From Allobosea sp. (lineage in GTDB: Bacteria > Pseudomonadota > Alphaproteobacteria > Rhizobiales > Kaistiaceae), in NCBI GenBank assembly GCA_017307955.1, contig JAFKFV010000015.1:1-64000 (forward strand): a DNA stretch of 64,000 nt, given 5' to 3'. Of this stretch, positions 1-9,854 are shown piece after piece. Under the pieces are notes generated by a model. The model was not told where the DNA came from. It did no database searches and saw only the letters and a list, made by a program, of their open reading frames with translations. Every line of letters begins with the position of its first letter. Positions within the stretch are counted from its first letter, which is position 1. Position numbers and translations under genes: made by a program.

Positions 1-368
1 TTCCTGGATATCGTTCTCTCTCTTCGATCCACAATAGTTCTGACAAGTTGCTGATCGATTGTTGAAATTGCCCCCACGCGACGACCAGACATCAATTGAC
101 GAAACAGTCTGGGAATGCAGAATATGTCTAGACCAAAATGTCTATAAAACCTCCTGTCTTCTAGAAATATTGTAAATCGCTCAATCTCGCTGATTGAATC
201 GTAAGATAGAAAGTATACGGATGGAGAGTATCGACTTTCACTTACGACTCTATATATATTGTCCAGATCTAAATTTAGATCGATCAAATAGCGTTTAATA
301 TCCAACCTAATCTTCGGATATCGCGATGACGGACCTTTTGTTATTTTTTCAATTACTTTGCGCCTCAT
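1..368 (-). CDS. Transglycosylase (GT51) domain protein, partial
   Basis: An open frame on the minus strand starts at ATG 368 and runs off the left edge after 122 codons, so only the N-terminus is present. Residues 66-81 carry the GT51 signature around the catalytic glutamate (FLEDRRFYRHFGLD, E70). Residues 101-110 read ISTIDQQLVR, matching the STI-QQL motif of peptidoglycan glycosyltransferases. The family polymerises lipid II into glycan strands. No clear N-terminal membrane anchor is visible, unlike classical class A PBPs, so this may be one of the short stand-alone transglycosylases. The frame stays open upstream of 368, so the true start could lie further right. The stretch is strikingly AT-rich compared with the neighbouring GC-rich genes, which suggests horizontal origin. 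Confidence 0.8.
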   Translation of the reverse strand, partial: MRRKVIEKITKGPSSRYPKIRLDIKRYLIDLNLDLDNIYRVVSESRYSPSVYFLSYDSISEIERFTIFLEDRRFYRHFGLDIFCIPRLFRQLMSGRRVGAISTIDQQLVRTIVDRRERTISR

Positions 369-999
369 GTCACATCCAGAGCCAGAAATTGGGCGATAGT
401 CGCACGAGATCACAACAGACAAAATTGGGCAACCATTTGGCGGGTGGCAGCGCTCACGCAACTTGCGACGCCGCCCTTCTCCGCGATATCATGATGGACC
501 ACGATTTCGCGAGCGCTTGGTTACCCGGGTCGATCGTCTGACGCAGTTGAGCACAGCGCGGCCGAGCGCATCTCTTGTCCATTGCGGATTCAGGTTGCTA
601 TTCGCGACCAAGTTCAGATTCAAATAGAGACAGCTTGGTCAGTCTTAAAGATACATATCAGGCCTTCACTCCCCCGGCCCTCCCTCGAGAGGCGCAGCAT
701 CGTCGATAGCGACACTCGGCGCCCATGGGGTGCGACAGAGGGCCGTCGATTGGCGAACGCCACAGCGTCGATGCCGGGCCGCAGCCTGCCCTCTCCCCCC
801 TTGTGGGGGAGAGGTGGAGAGGGGGGGCTGCCGGGCGTGGGTTGGGCGGCTGCCGGACAGGTCACGGCGGATACCCCCCTCCCCGGCCCTCCCCCACAAG
901 GGGGGAGGGGGAAGAAGGCGTCGCCGCCGTCGTCCGCTCTCGACGGCTCGGCACCAAGCCGCGCCACCCACCCTCACCGAAAGGCGGAGGAAAGCCCCC
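369..999. other. Gene-free interval with GC-rich repeats
   Basis: No convincing gene is seen between the truncated transglycosylase and the L,D-transpeptidase-like gene. Positions 369 to about 540 are a transition from AT-rich to GC-rich sequence. From about 660 onward the sequence is dominated by C/G runs, including the inverted repeat pair listed separately. Open frames here are low-complexity and rich in Pro, Arg and Gly, so they look like artefacts of composition. Confidence 0.6.
788..912. repeat. Pair of inverted GC-rich repeats (rhizobial small-repeat type)
   Basis: Two copies of a roughly 38-bp element lie at about 788-825 and 872-912 in opposite orientation. Each holds the core CTCCCCC(A/T)TGTGGGGGAG or its complement and can itself fold into a short stem around TTGTGG or CCACAA. 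A bigger cruciform could form between the two copies. The pattern resembles the short palindromic intergenic repeats common in Hyphomicrobiales genomes. Such elements often sit past gene ends, as here, downstream of the L,D-transpeptidase-like gene. Confidence 0.6.
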
Positions 1000-1689
1000 T
1001 CAGCTCGGCAGCATCACGACCTTCGTGCCGACCGGGGTCTTGTTGTAGAGGTCGATCATGTCCTGGCTGAGCAGGCCCGTGCAGCCTGAGGTGACGCCCT
1101 TGCCGATCGAATCCGGGTGGATGGTCGCGTAGATCGTATAGAGCGTGTAGACGCCGTCCTGGTAGAGATAGAGCGTGCGCGCGCCGAGCGGGTTGTCGAG
1201 GCCGCCGGGCATGCCCTTGGCGTATTTCGCCGCTTCCGGCTGGCGGGCGATCATCTCCTTGGGCGGCGTCCAGGTCGCCCATTCGCCCTTGCGGCCGACA
1301 GTGACGTCGCCGTTCCAGCGGAAGCCGTCGCGGCCGACATTGGCGCCGTAGCGCGTCGCGAGCCCGCCCTCCTCGACCCGGTAGACATAGTAGTTCTTGG
1401 GATCGATGATGATCGTGCCCGGCGCTTCCTTGGTGTCGTATTTCACCGTGCGGCGGAAATATTTCGGGTTCACCTTGGAAAGGTTCACCGCCGGGATCGG
1501 GAACTTCTCGGTCGGCACCGGGCCATAGACCCGCTCCGCCTCGGCCATGCTCATCCCGCCGGTGACGCAGCCGGAAAGGGCCAGCGCGCTCACCCCGGCG
1601 CCCGCGCCGACGAGGAAGGAGCGGCGGCTGAGCCCGCCTGCGGCGGTCCTCGGCATGGCGCCGGCAGCGATGCGGTCACTGGTCATCAT
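1000..1689 (-). CDS. L,D-transpeptidase (YkuD/ErfK) family lipoprotein
   Basis: The 229-aa protein has a twin-arginine-like stretch (SRRSFL, 21-26) followed by a hydrophobic segment and a lipobox ending at C41, so it is probably an exported, possibly lipid-anchored protein. Residues about 92-228 match the YkuD fold, which forms 3-3 peptidoglycan cross-links or anchors envelope proteins. The active-site region reads H191...TSGCTGL with the likely nucleophile C203. In the usual SHGC(I/V)R motif an arginine follows; here it is replaced, with T204-G205 after the cysteine, which is unusual and could alter activity. It lies alone on the minus strand. Family assignment is firm; catalytic competence is inferred. 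Confidence 0.85.
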   Translation of the reverse strand: MMTSDRIAAGAMPRTAAGGLSRRSFLVGAGAGVSALALSGCVTGGMSMAEAERVYGPVPTEKFPIPAVNLSKVNPKYFRRTVKYDTKEAPGTIIIDPKNYYVYRVEEGGLATRYGANVGRDGFRWNGDVTVGRKGEWATWTPPKEMIARQPEAAKYAKGMPGGLDNPLGARTLYLYQDGVYTLYTIYATIHPDSIGKGVTSGCTGLLSQDMIDLYNKTPVGTKVVMLPS

Positions 1690-2316
1690 GAGCGTCGTCT
1701 TTCTTCGTCAGCCGGTCGGCGCGATCACGCTGCCCGAATTCATGTCCCGGCATTTCCCCTTCCCCATCGGGCGAGATTGCGGCGGCCTTGCGGCGGAGAC
1801 AAGTCTTCACCGCCGGCAGAGAAGTCCGGGCGCTGCGCGGATCGCCGGGCGGAGGCGAAAAATAACAATCCCCGCTTGTCCGGGCGCGCCTATACTTCCC
1901 CCGTCCCCGCCCATCGAAGAGGGCGAACCGGTCGTTCCGTTCGCGGGCGGGGATGCGAGGGCCTTCCCCGCCGCGTGTCACGAGCGCGGCGCGGAAGGCG
2001 GCCAAGCCCGAGGCGCCGGCCCCGTAGACGCGGGACAGCGACGGCGCGCCACCCTGAAAATGGCGCGCGGGATTCGTCGCCGGGCGACCGAAAGCAACCG
2101 TAACACCCACGGTCCCTCGGGAACAGGCCGTCCAACTCTCGGGCGCGGGGCGCCGGCCGCCGGATCGGGCGGTACGGGCAACCCCCACCACGCATCCTCT
2201 CCCGCCGGCGCGCCGCCCGTACGCCGGCAGGCCGAGCCGCCCCGCGCGCCTCTTCGCCGCTCGCGAAGCCATGCAGCCGCCGCGCTTGACCCCGCCCGCT
2301 CCGACGCCTACTGTCC
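1690..2316. other. Gene-free interval
   Basis: This region of about 630 bp separates the divergent L,D-transpeptidase-like and aldo/keto reductase genes. Frames are open on both strands, but the translations are Arg/Pro/Gly-rich and resemble no protein family. I see no RNA gene here. Only the right end, with the operator at 2317-2334, holds a recognisable signal. Confidence 0.5.
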
Positions 2317-2334
2317 GATTGAACCGTTTCAATC
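2317..2334. promoter_or_regulatory. LacI-type operator upstream of aldo/keto reductase
   Basis: GATTGAACCGTTTCAATC is an 18-bp palindrome with one mismatched pair and a central CG, the layout typical of LacI-family operators. It sits 25 bp before the start of the aldo/keto reductase gene. Its half-site TTGAAC is the same as that of the perfect palindrome at 11086-11101 beside the LacI gene at 9855-10913. That regulator is therefore the best candidate for binding here. Confidence 0.6.
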
Positions 2335-2359
2335 ATCACGACAGGCGAGGAGAACTCCC

Positions 2360-3364
2360 ATGCAATACGCACGTCTCGGAAGGACGGGCCTCGAGGTTTC
2401 GCGGCTCTGCCTCGGCACCATGACCTTCGGCCGCGAGGCCGACGAGGCCGGCAGCCATGCGATGCTCGACCGCTTCGTCGCGGCCGGCGGCAATTTCATC
2501 GACACCGCCGACGTCTATACCGCCGGCGTGTCGGAGACGATCATCGGCACCTGGCTCGTCAACCAGAACCGCGACGACGTCGTGCTGGCGACCAAGGTCC
2601 GCTTCGGCACGCGCACGGGGGCCAACCAGCGGGGGCTCGGCCGCAAGCACATCATGGCCGAGTGCGACGCCAGCCTGAAGCGCCTCCAGGCCGATTATAT
2701 CGACCTCTACCAGGTGCATATGTGGGATTTCGAGACGCCGATCGAGGAGACGATTTCCGCGCTCGACGATCTCGTGAAGGCCGGCAAGGTGCGCTATCTC
2801 GGCCTTTCCAATTTCGCCGCCTGGCAGATCATGAAGGCGGTCGGCCTGCAGCGCGCCGGCGGCCTCGCGCCCTTCGTCTCGATCCAGCCGCTCTACAATC
2901 TCCTCGATCGCGAGCTCGAATGGGACATCGTGCCGCTCGCCGTCTCGGAGGGGCTCGGCATCATGCCGTGGAGCCCGCTGCGCGGCGGCTGGCTGTCCGG
3001 CAAGTTCAAGCGCGGCATGACCAAGCCGCTGGAAGGTTCGCGCATCGAGAAGGCGGAGGCCGAAGGCTGGTCGGAGAACTGGACCGACTATGACAACGAG
3101 CGCACCTGGGCGACGCTGGATGCGCTGCATGCGGTCGCCGGCGAGACGGGCAAGCCGCCGGCGGGCATCGCCATCGCCTGGCTGCTCGCCAAGGAAGGCG
3201 TGACCTCGCCAATCCTCGGCGCGCGCTCGGTCGAGCAGCTCGAGGCGACGCTGGCGGCGAGCGACATCGCGCTAACGTCCGAGCAGATGGAGAAGCTCGA
3301 CAGCGCGAGCGCCATGCGCCTCCCCTACCCGCACTCGTTCCACGCCCAGCAGCGCCGCCGCTGA
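2360..3364 (+). CDS. Aldo/keto reductase family oxidoreductase
   Basis: This 334-aa protein begins [19 protein letters not shown], the typical start of the YajO/YdjE-like AKR group. It shows the family landmarks: FIDTADVY with the catalytic Asp and Tyr, the Lys of VLATKVRFG, and the [10 protein letters not shown] segment with the catalytic-triad His. AKRs are cytoplasmic NADPH-dependent reductases of aldehydes, ketones or sugars; the substrate cannot be told. The start is the ATG after GGCGAGGAG, although the frame stays open far upstream. A LacI-type operator directly precedes it, which suggests a role in sugar metabolism and control by the regulator at 9855-10913. Confidence 0.9.
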   Translation: MQYARLGRTGLEVSRLCLGTMTFGREADEAGSHAMLDRFVAAGGNFIDTADVYTAGVSETIIGTWLVNQNRDDVVLATKVRFGTRTGANQRGLGRKHIMAECDASLKRLQADYIDLYQVHMWDFETPIEETISALDDLVKAGKVRYLGLSNFAAWQIMKAVGLQRAGGLAPFVSIQPLYNLLDRELEWDIVPLAVSEGLGIMPWSPLRGGWLSGKFKRGMTKPLEGSRIEKAEAEGWSENWTDYDNERTWATLDALHAVAGETGKPPAGIAIAWLLAKEGVTSPILGARSVEQLEATLAASDIALTSEQMEKLDSASAMRLPYPHSFHAQQRRR

Positions 3365-3614
3365 GCTCGGAAGTGCCCGGGCGGCGCGCGTCCCGGCCGC
3401 GCCGCCCGATATGGTCAAATATTGCCATTGTCGCGGCGAGGCGGCGCATGCGAGCGTCAAGGCGTTGGCGTGCTTGCCGAATTCGGGGGCGAGCGGCCGT
3501 CGTCCCGGCCGCCATGGCGGGATGGCGATGGCGCCTTCCGATCCGGGCCGGCGCCTTGCCTTCGCCATCAGGGGCGGCTAGCCGTCTCCTGACGGCGACG
3601 AAGGCGGGCGAACG

Positions 3615-4418
3615 ATGGCGGATGAGGGGGTGAGCGGCGAGGATAGCGGACGGCGCGGCGTGGGAGCGCTGGCCGTTGAGCCGCTCCTGTGGGTCGCCCT
3701 CTATCTCCTGGCCTGCTCGGCCGTGTTCATCGCCTTCCCGGCGATCGACACGGCCGTTGCCGGCTGGTTCCATGATGCCAGCGGATTCCCGGCGACGAAG
3801 CTCGCTTCGCTGATGGCGCTGCGCCGGCTCGGCGACCAGCTCGTGATCCTGGTCCTCGTGGTGCTCGCGGCGAGCCTCGTCGGCAAGCTCGTCTGGCCGG
3901 CGCGGCCGATGGCGATCCGCCCGCGCTCGACGCTCTATCTCCTGGCGAGCCTCGCGCTTGGCCCCGGCCTCGTGGTCAATGCGATCTTCAAGAGCTGGTC
4001 GGGCCGGCCGCGCCCGATCCAGACCGACCTCTTCGGCGGCGACTGGAGCTTCGTGCCGGCCTGGCATTTCAACGGCGCCTGCATCTCGAATTGCTCCTTC
4101 GTCTCCGGCGAGGCCTCGACGGCGATCTGGCTGCTGGCGCCGGTGCTGCTGCTGCCGGCCTCGCTGCGGCTTGCAGTCGGCATCCCGGTCGCGCTGGTCG
4201 GCCTCGCACTGTCGCTGAACCGCCTCGCCTTCGGCGGGCATTACCTCTCCGATGTGATGCTGTCCTGGGGCATGACGGCGGGCGTGGTTCTCATCCTCTA
4301 CCGCGTGATGGTGAGAGGACCGCTCGGCGACCGGCTCGACGCCGCCGTGGAGACCGGTCTCGGCCGCGCGGGGCTGAAGCTGCGCCGCCTGCTGCGCGGA
4401 ACGCTGGCGCGGCTCTGA
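3615..4418 (+). CDS. PAP2-family membrane phosphatase
   Basis: The 267-aa integral membrane protein has about five or six hydrophobic segments. It contains PAP2 motif 1 (K126-SWSG-RP) and motif 3 (R203-x5-H209-x3-D213). Motif 2, normally PSGH, reads VSGEAS (163-168), so the usual histidine is a glutamate. Relatives dephosphorylate lipid phosphates such as phosphatidate, undecaprenyl diphosphate or lipid A at the periplasmic face. The substrate here is unknown. The gene lies upstream of argG in the same direction with 72 bp between them, so cotranscription is possible but not required. Confidence 0.85.
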   Translation: MADEGVSGEDSGRRGVGALAVEPLLWVALYLLACSAVFIAFPAIDTAVAGWFHDASGFPATKLASLMALRRLGDQLVILVLVVLAASLVGKLVWPARPMAIRPRSTLYLLASLALGPGLVVNAIFKSWSGRPRPIQTDLFGGDWSFVPAWHFNGACISNCSFVSGEASTAIWLLAPVLLLPASLRLAVGIPVALVGLALSLNRLAFGGHYLSDVMLSWGMTAGVVLILYRVMVRGPLGDRLDAAVETGLGRAGLKLRRLLRGTLARL

Positions 4419-4490
4419 GGCGCGGTTGCCGCGGCAGGGGCGTGCCGCTATAACGCCGGGCCAGCGGAAACCTTGCGGAACAGCCCTTCC

Positions 4491-5711
<1,221 letters not shown>

Positions 5712-5835
5712 GGGACGCCAGCGCCGCGGCCCCGCCGCGGCGTCATGGAAGCGTTACACGCCCTTGAAGGGGGTGTCATTCGCGCCGGCTAGGCTGGACC
5801 TGTTCCAGCCTCTCCCCGCGAACAAGGACACCCCC

Positions 5836-7419
5836 ATGGCTATCCGCATCACCGAAAACCGGCTGTCGCGCCGCGCGTTCCTGCGCTCCACGGCAGCGAC
5901 CGGCCTCGTCGCCGCCTCCGGCCTCGCCCTGCCGGGCATCAGCCGCGCCGCCGACCGCCCGGTCGTGACCCATGGCATCCAGTCCGGTGACGTGAGCGAG
6001 GGCCGCGCCGTCCTGTGGTCGCGCACCGATCGCCCGGCCCGCGCCGTGTTCGAATGGTCGACGACCGAGAGCTTCGCCGATCCGCGCCGCCTGCCGACGC
6101 TGACCGCCCTGCCCGAGAATGACTACACGGTGAAGATCCTCGCCGAGGACCTGCCCGCCGGCGAGGAGATCTTCTACCGCGTCCGCTTCGCCGACCTCGC
6201 GGACCCGAACATCACCGCCGATCCCGTCACGGGCCATCTGCGCACCGCGCCGGCCGGCCGCCGCGACATTTCCTTCGTGTGGTCGGGCGATACCGTGGGC
6301 CAGGGCTGGGGCATCAACCCCGACGCCGGCGGCATGAAGGGCTATGCCACCATGCTGAAGCACGATCCGGACTTCTTCATCCATTCCGGCGACAACGTCT
6401 ATGCCGACGGCGTCATCAAGGCCGAGGTCGATCTGCCCGACGGCACCAAGTGGAAGAACATCGTCACGCCGGAGAAGTCGAAGGTCGCCGAGACGCTCGA
6501 CGAGTTCCGCGGCCAGTACAAGTACAATTTCATGGACGACAATGTCCGCGCCCTCTACGCGGCCGTGCCGGTGCTGACGCAGTGGGACGACCACGAGGTC
6601 ACCAACAACTGGTCGGACTCCAAGCAGCTCGGCGCCGCCTACACCGAGAAGAACATCCACGTGCTCACCGCCCGCGCCGCCAAGGCCTTCCACGAATGGA
6701 TGCCGATCGCGACGACGATGGCCGAGCCGCAGCGCGTCTACCGCAAGATCGCCTATGGCCCCATGCTCGACGTGTTCATGATCGACATGCGCACCTATCG
6801 CGGCCCGAACGGCGACAATCTCGAAACGGCCGAGGGCGGCGTCGCCGCGTTCCTCGGTCCGGACCAGCTCGCCTGGCTGAAGCAGGCGCTGCTCGATTCC
6901 AGGGCGACATGGAAGGTCATCGCCGCCGACATGCCGCTGTCGCTCGTCGTCTGGGATCAGTTCGTCGACAACAAGGGCAAGGGCTTCGAGGCCGTCTCGA
7001 ACAACAATGCCGGCGCCCCGCTGGGCCGCGAGCTGGAATTCGCCGACCTGCTGCGCTTCATCAAGGCGGCCGGCATCAAGAACACCGTCTGGCTGACGGC
7101 TGACGTGCACTATACGGCGGCGCACTACTACGATCCGAACAAGGCTCAGTTCCAGGATTTCGAGCCGTTCTGGGAGTTCGTCTCCGGCCCGATCCATGCC
7201 GGCACCTTCGGCCCCGGCGAGCTCGACATGACCTTCGGCCCGGAAGCGAAATATGTGAAGGCGCCGCCGGCCGGTCAGGTCAACCTGTCGCCCGCCTCCG
7301 GCCTGCAGTTCTTCGGCCATGTGAAGATCGCCGCCGATACCGGCGTCATGACCGTGACGCTCTACGACACCGCCGACACGGCGCTCTGGTCGACGGACAT
7401 CCAGCCCGCCAAGGCCTGA
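5836..7419 (+). CDS. phoD: Alkaline phosphatase D (PhoD), Tat-exported
   Basis: The 527-aa protein begins with a twin-arginine signal (SRRAFLRS, about residues 11-18) ending near GISRAAD. It then has the PhoD N-terminal Ig-like domain (THGIQSGDV...VLWSRTDRPA). The metallophosphatase domain follows, with conserved IHSGDNVYADG, WDDHEVTNNW and TADVHYTAAHYYDP metal-site motifs. PhoD is a periplasmic phosphomono- or diesterase that needs Ca and Fe and releases phosphate from organic phosphorus. It stands alone and is followed by a strong intrinsic terminator. The start is fixed by the Tat signal. Confidence 0.93.
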   Translation: MAIRITENRLSRRAFLRSTAATGLVAASGLALPGISRAADRPVVTHGIQSGDVSEGRAVLWSRTDRPARAVFEWSTTESFADPRRLPTLTALPENDYTVKILAEDLPAGEEIFYRVRFADLADPNITADPVTGHLRTAPAGRRDISFVWSGDTVGQGWGINPDAGGMKGYATMLKHDPDFFIHSGDNVYADGVIKAEVDLPDGTKWKNIVTPEKSKVAETLDEFRGQYKYNFMDDNVRALYAAVPVLTQWDDHEVTNNWSDSKQLGAAYTEKNIHVLTARAAKAFHEWMPIATTMAEPQRVYRKIAYGPMLDVFMIDMRTYRGPNGDNLETAEGGVAAFLGPDQLAWLKQALLDSRATWKVIAADMPLSLVVWDQFVDNKGKGFEAVSNNNAGAPLGRELEFADLLRFIKAAGIKNTVWLTADVHYTAAHYYDPNKAQFQDFEPFWEFVSGPIHAGTFGPGELDMTFGPEAKYVKAPPAGQVNLSPASGLQFFGHVKIAADTGVMTVTLYDTADTALWSTDIQPAKA

Positions 7420-7441
7420 CGGCCTCGGCATCGCGCGATCG

Positions 7442-7480
7442 GAAAGAAGGGTCGGCGCCCCCAGCGCCGGCCCTTCTTTC
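7442..7480 (+). terminator. Intrinsic terminator after phoD
   Basis: A 17-bp stem (left arm 7442-7458, right arm 7464-7480, one G-U pair) encloses a 5-nt loop. The A-rich left flank and T-rich right arm end (CTTCTTTC) fit a terminator. It lies 22 bp past the phoD stop codon and ahead of irr. Confidence 0.8.
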
Positions 7481-7598
7481 ATCGTTATGCGCAACCGTTG
7501 CAAAACCTTCCCGAGAAAGTTAGGTTAGCGTCATCGCGGCGGCCGGCCATGGGCAGGGCCGCCGGTTCTCGGACTTGTGCAGGCGGAACGGTTCCTTG

Positions 7599-8048
7599 AT
7601 GCGGATTGATCTGGCGAAGCGGGGCGCGCGCGCCGACCGGAAATCATCGGAAGTGCGGGCGATCCTGCGCGGGGCGGGCCTGCGGCCGACGCGCCAGCGC
7701 GTGGCGCTGGCCGAGATCCTGTTCAGCGACGGCAACCGGCACATCTCGGCCGAAGGTCTGCACGAGGAGGCGATGACGCACCGCGTGCCGGTGTCGCTCG
7801 CCACCGTCTACAACACGCTGCATCAGTTCACGGAAGCTGGCCTGTTGCGCGAGGTCGCGGTCGACGGATCGAAGACCTATTTCGACACCAATACCGACGA
7901 CCATCACCACTTCTTCATCGAGGGCGAAAACCGGATCGTCGATATCCCGGTCTCCGGCCTTCGGGTCGAGGATCTGCCGGAGCCGATCCCCGGCATGGAG
8001 ATCGCCCGCGTCGACATCATTGTCCGCCTGCGCCGCGCCGCCGACTGA
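7599..8048 (+). CDS. irr: Iron response regulator Irr (Fur family)
   Basis: The 149-aa protein has a Fur-type winged helix (GLRPTRQRVALAEILF and PVSLATVYNTLHQF) and a C-terminal dimerisation domain with HHH at 102-104. That motif is the heme-binding signature that separates Irr from Fur. In rhizobia Irr represses heme synthesis and activates iron uptake under iron limitation, and is degraded when heme binds. An in-frame TTG lies 24 bp upstream, but the ATG at 7599 fits better. It is a stand-alone gene; I do not see a clear ICE box in its own promoter. Confidence 0.92.
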   Translation: MRIDLAKRGARADRKSSEVRAILRGAGLRPTRQRVALAEILFSDGNRHISAEGLHEEAMTHRVPVSLATVYNTLHQFTEAGLLREVAVDGSKTYFDTNTDDHHHFFIEGENRIVDIPVSGLRVEDLPEPIPGMEIARVDIIVRLRRAAD

Positions 8049-8074
8049 GCCGGCGACGCGCCTCTTTCACCCCA

Positions 8075-8665
8075 TCAGTCGAAGCTCTCGTCCGGATAGA
8101 CGCCCCAGAGGCGGTCCTGCCGGATCCAGCCCTTGAAGCGATTGTCCGAGAGCTGGCACCAGCCGCCCTCGCATTCGCTGACCTTGGCGACGACCTTCGG
8201 CTCCAGATAGGCCGTGATCGCGGCGGTGTCGTCGGGGCCCGAGCGGATCGGCAGCGGGTCACCCTTCTGCCAAGGCGCCACCACGGCGGTGCGCTTCATC
8301 GCCAGGAGGCTGTGAAAGACCCAGCCCTCGGTACCGTCCGAATCGCGGATGCGGCGCCAGTTGTCGAATTCCTGAACGACCTCGACCGGCAGCCCGGAAC
8401 GCGTGAACACCCAGGCGATGCGGTAGTCCTGGCCGGGCCCGACGCGCACATTGACGCGGGCCGCCTTCAGCGACACGAAGCGCGGTAGCGGAAGCCCGCT
8501 CGGGCCGAGCTTCGGAGCCGCGCCGGCCGCGCCCTGCGCCAGCGCCGGATCGACGCCCTGCATGGGAGAGAACACGAAAGCCGCCGCCAGCAGCAGCGCC
8601 GCCGCCGGTTTCGCACCGGCCCATGGCAGCCGCCGAACGAGAGAAGTGAGCGTCTTCTGTTTCAT
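8075..8665 (-). CDS. Exported SH3b-domain protein
   Basis: The 196-aa product starts MKQKTLTSLVRR with a signal peptide ending near PALAQG. Two bacterial SH3-like repeats follow: one around ARVNVRVGPGQDYRIAW and one ending in KGWIRQDRLWGVYP, with the conserved GWVFHSLL segment between. Proteins of this kind (COG3807) are common in alphaproteobacteria and probably bind envelope components; no enzymatic activity is expected. It converges with irr, 26 bp apart. The start at 8665 is preferred over an upstream ATG at 8704 because it gives a normal signal peptide. Confidence 0.85.
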   Translation of the reverse strand: MKQKTLTSLVRRLPWAGAKPAAALLLAAAFVFSPMQGVDPALAQGAAGAAPKLGPSGLPLPRFVSLKAARVNVRVGPGQDYRIAWVFTRSGLPVEVVQEFDNWRRIRDSDGTEGWVFHSLLAMKRTAVVAPWQKGDPLPIRSGPDDTAAITAYLEPKVVAKVSECEGGWCQLSDNRFKGWIRQDRLWGVYPDESFD

Positions 8666-8842
8666 ATCGATGCTCGTCCGCAGACGGGCGGGAAGCCCGA
8701 TCACAATACGGCCGGTATCGCGCCGGACTTGTCGTCCGGCCGCGTCGGGTAGAAGCTTCGCTCGAAGATCAGCCGCGCCCGGCCACCCGACCGGACTGTG
8801 CCCGGTCCGTGGTTAACGCGGCCTCAATGGGAAGGGCGAGCT

Positions 8843-9838
8843 ATGAAGAAGAGGCCGCATGTCGTCGTGACGCGCCGCCTGCCGGATGCGATCGAGACCC
8901 GCATGCGGGAACTGTTCGAGACCGAGCTCAACATCGACGACGTGCCGATGTCGCCGGACGCGCTCGCCGCCGCGATGCAGCGCGCAGAGGTGCTGGTGCC
9001 GACCGTGACCGACCGGATCGATTCGGCGCTCATCGCCGCCTCGGGACCGCAGCTGAAGCTGATCGCGAGCTTCTCGAACGGCTTCGACCATATCGATGTC
9101 GAAGCGGCGCTGAAGCGCGGCATCGCCGTCACCAACACGCCCGGCGTCCTCACCGAGGACACGGCCGACATGACCATGGCGCTGATCCTCGCGGTGCCGC
9201 GCCGGCTGGTCGAGGGTGCGCGCGTCCTGTCCGCCGATCGTGACTGGGCGGGCTGGACCCCGACCTGGATGCTCGGCCGCCGCGTGACCGGAAAGCGGCT
9301 CGGCATCGTCGGCATGGGCCGCATCGGCCAGGCCGTCGCCCGCCGCGCCAAGGCCTTCGGCGTCTCGATCCACTATCACAACCGCCACCGCGTCGCGCCG
9401 AAGGTCGAGGAGGCGCTCGAGGCGACCTGGTGGGACAGCCTCGACCAGATGCTGGCCCGCATGGACATCATCTCGATCAACTGCCCGCGCACACCCGGCA
9501 CCTATCACCTGCTCTCCGAGCGGCGGCTGAAGCTGATGCGGCCGGAGGCCTATCTGGTGAACACGGCGCGCGGCGAAATCGTCGACGAGGCGGCGCTGAT
9601 CAAGCTCATCGCCTCCGGCGCCATCGCCGGCGCCGGGCTCGATGTCTATGAGAACGAGCCGATGATCAATCCGAAGCTGCTGCGCCTCGCCGAGGCCGGC
9701 AAGGTCGTGCTGCTGCCCCATATGGGTTCGGCGACGATCGAGGGGCGCATTGAGATGGGCGAGAAGGTACTCATCAACATCCGCGCCTTCTTCGACGGTC
9801 ACAAGCCGCCGGACCGCGTGCTGCCCTCGATGCTCTGA
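8843..9838 (+). CDS. D-2-hydroxyacid dehydrogenase (glyoxylate/hydroxypyruvate reductase type)
   Basis: The 331-aa protein has the D-isomer dehydrogenase layout: the NAD-binding GMGRIGQAVARRAKAFG loop, then the catalytic Arg (NTARGEIVDEAAL), Glu (DVYENEP) and His (LLPHMGSAT). It resembles GyaR/GrhA enzymes that reduce glyoxylate or hydroxypyruvate; the exact substrate is not provable. A good ribosome-binding site (GGGAAGGGCGAG) precedes ATG 8843. It converges with the LacI gene at 9855, with 16 bp between them. Confidence 0.9.
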   Translation: MKKRPHVVVTRRLPDAIETRMRELFETELNIDDVPMSPDALAAAMQRAEVLVPTVTDRIDSALIAASGPQLKLIASFSNGFDHIDVEAALKRGIAVTNTPGVLTEDTADMTMALILAVPRRLVEGARVLSADRDWAGWTPTWMLGRRVTGKRLGIVGMGRIGQAVARRAKAFGVSIHYHNRHRVAPKVEEALEATWWDSLDQMLARMDIISINCPRTPGTYHLLSERRLKLMRPEAYLVNTARGEIVDEAALIKLIASGAIAGAGLDVYENEPMINPKLLRLAEAGKVVLLPHMGSATIEGRIEMGEKVLINIRAFFDGHKPPDRVLPSML

Positions 9839-9854
9839 CGACGCGGCGTCCGTC

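Noticed and set aside
326..541. 71-codon open frame on the plus strand at the AT-rich edge
   Set aside because: It overlaps the transglycosylase reading frame on the other strand, which has clear GT51 motifs; no ribosome-binding site or family match.
1547..2359. Extended N-terminus of the aldo/keto reductase through the open frame upstream
   Set aside because: The extra residues are low-complexity, unlike any AKR, and a good ribosome-binding site precedes ATG 2360.
5740..5757. PHO-box-like direct repeat (GCGTCAT-4-GCGTTAC) upstream of phoD
   Set aside because: Only about half of the bases in the two 7-mers match the CTGTCAT consensus, so this could be chance.
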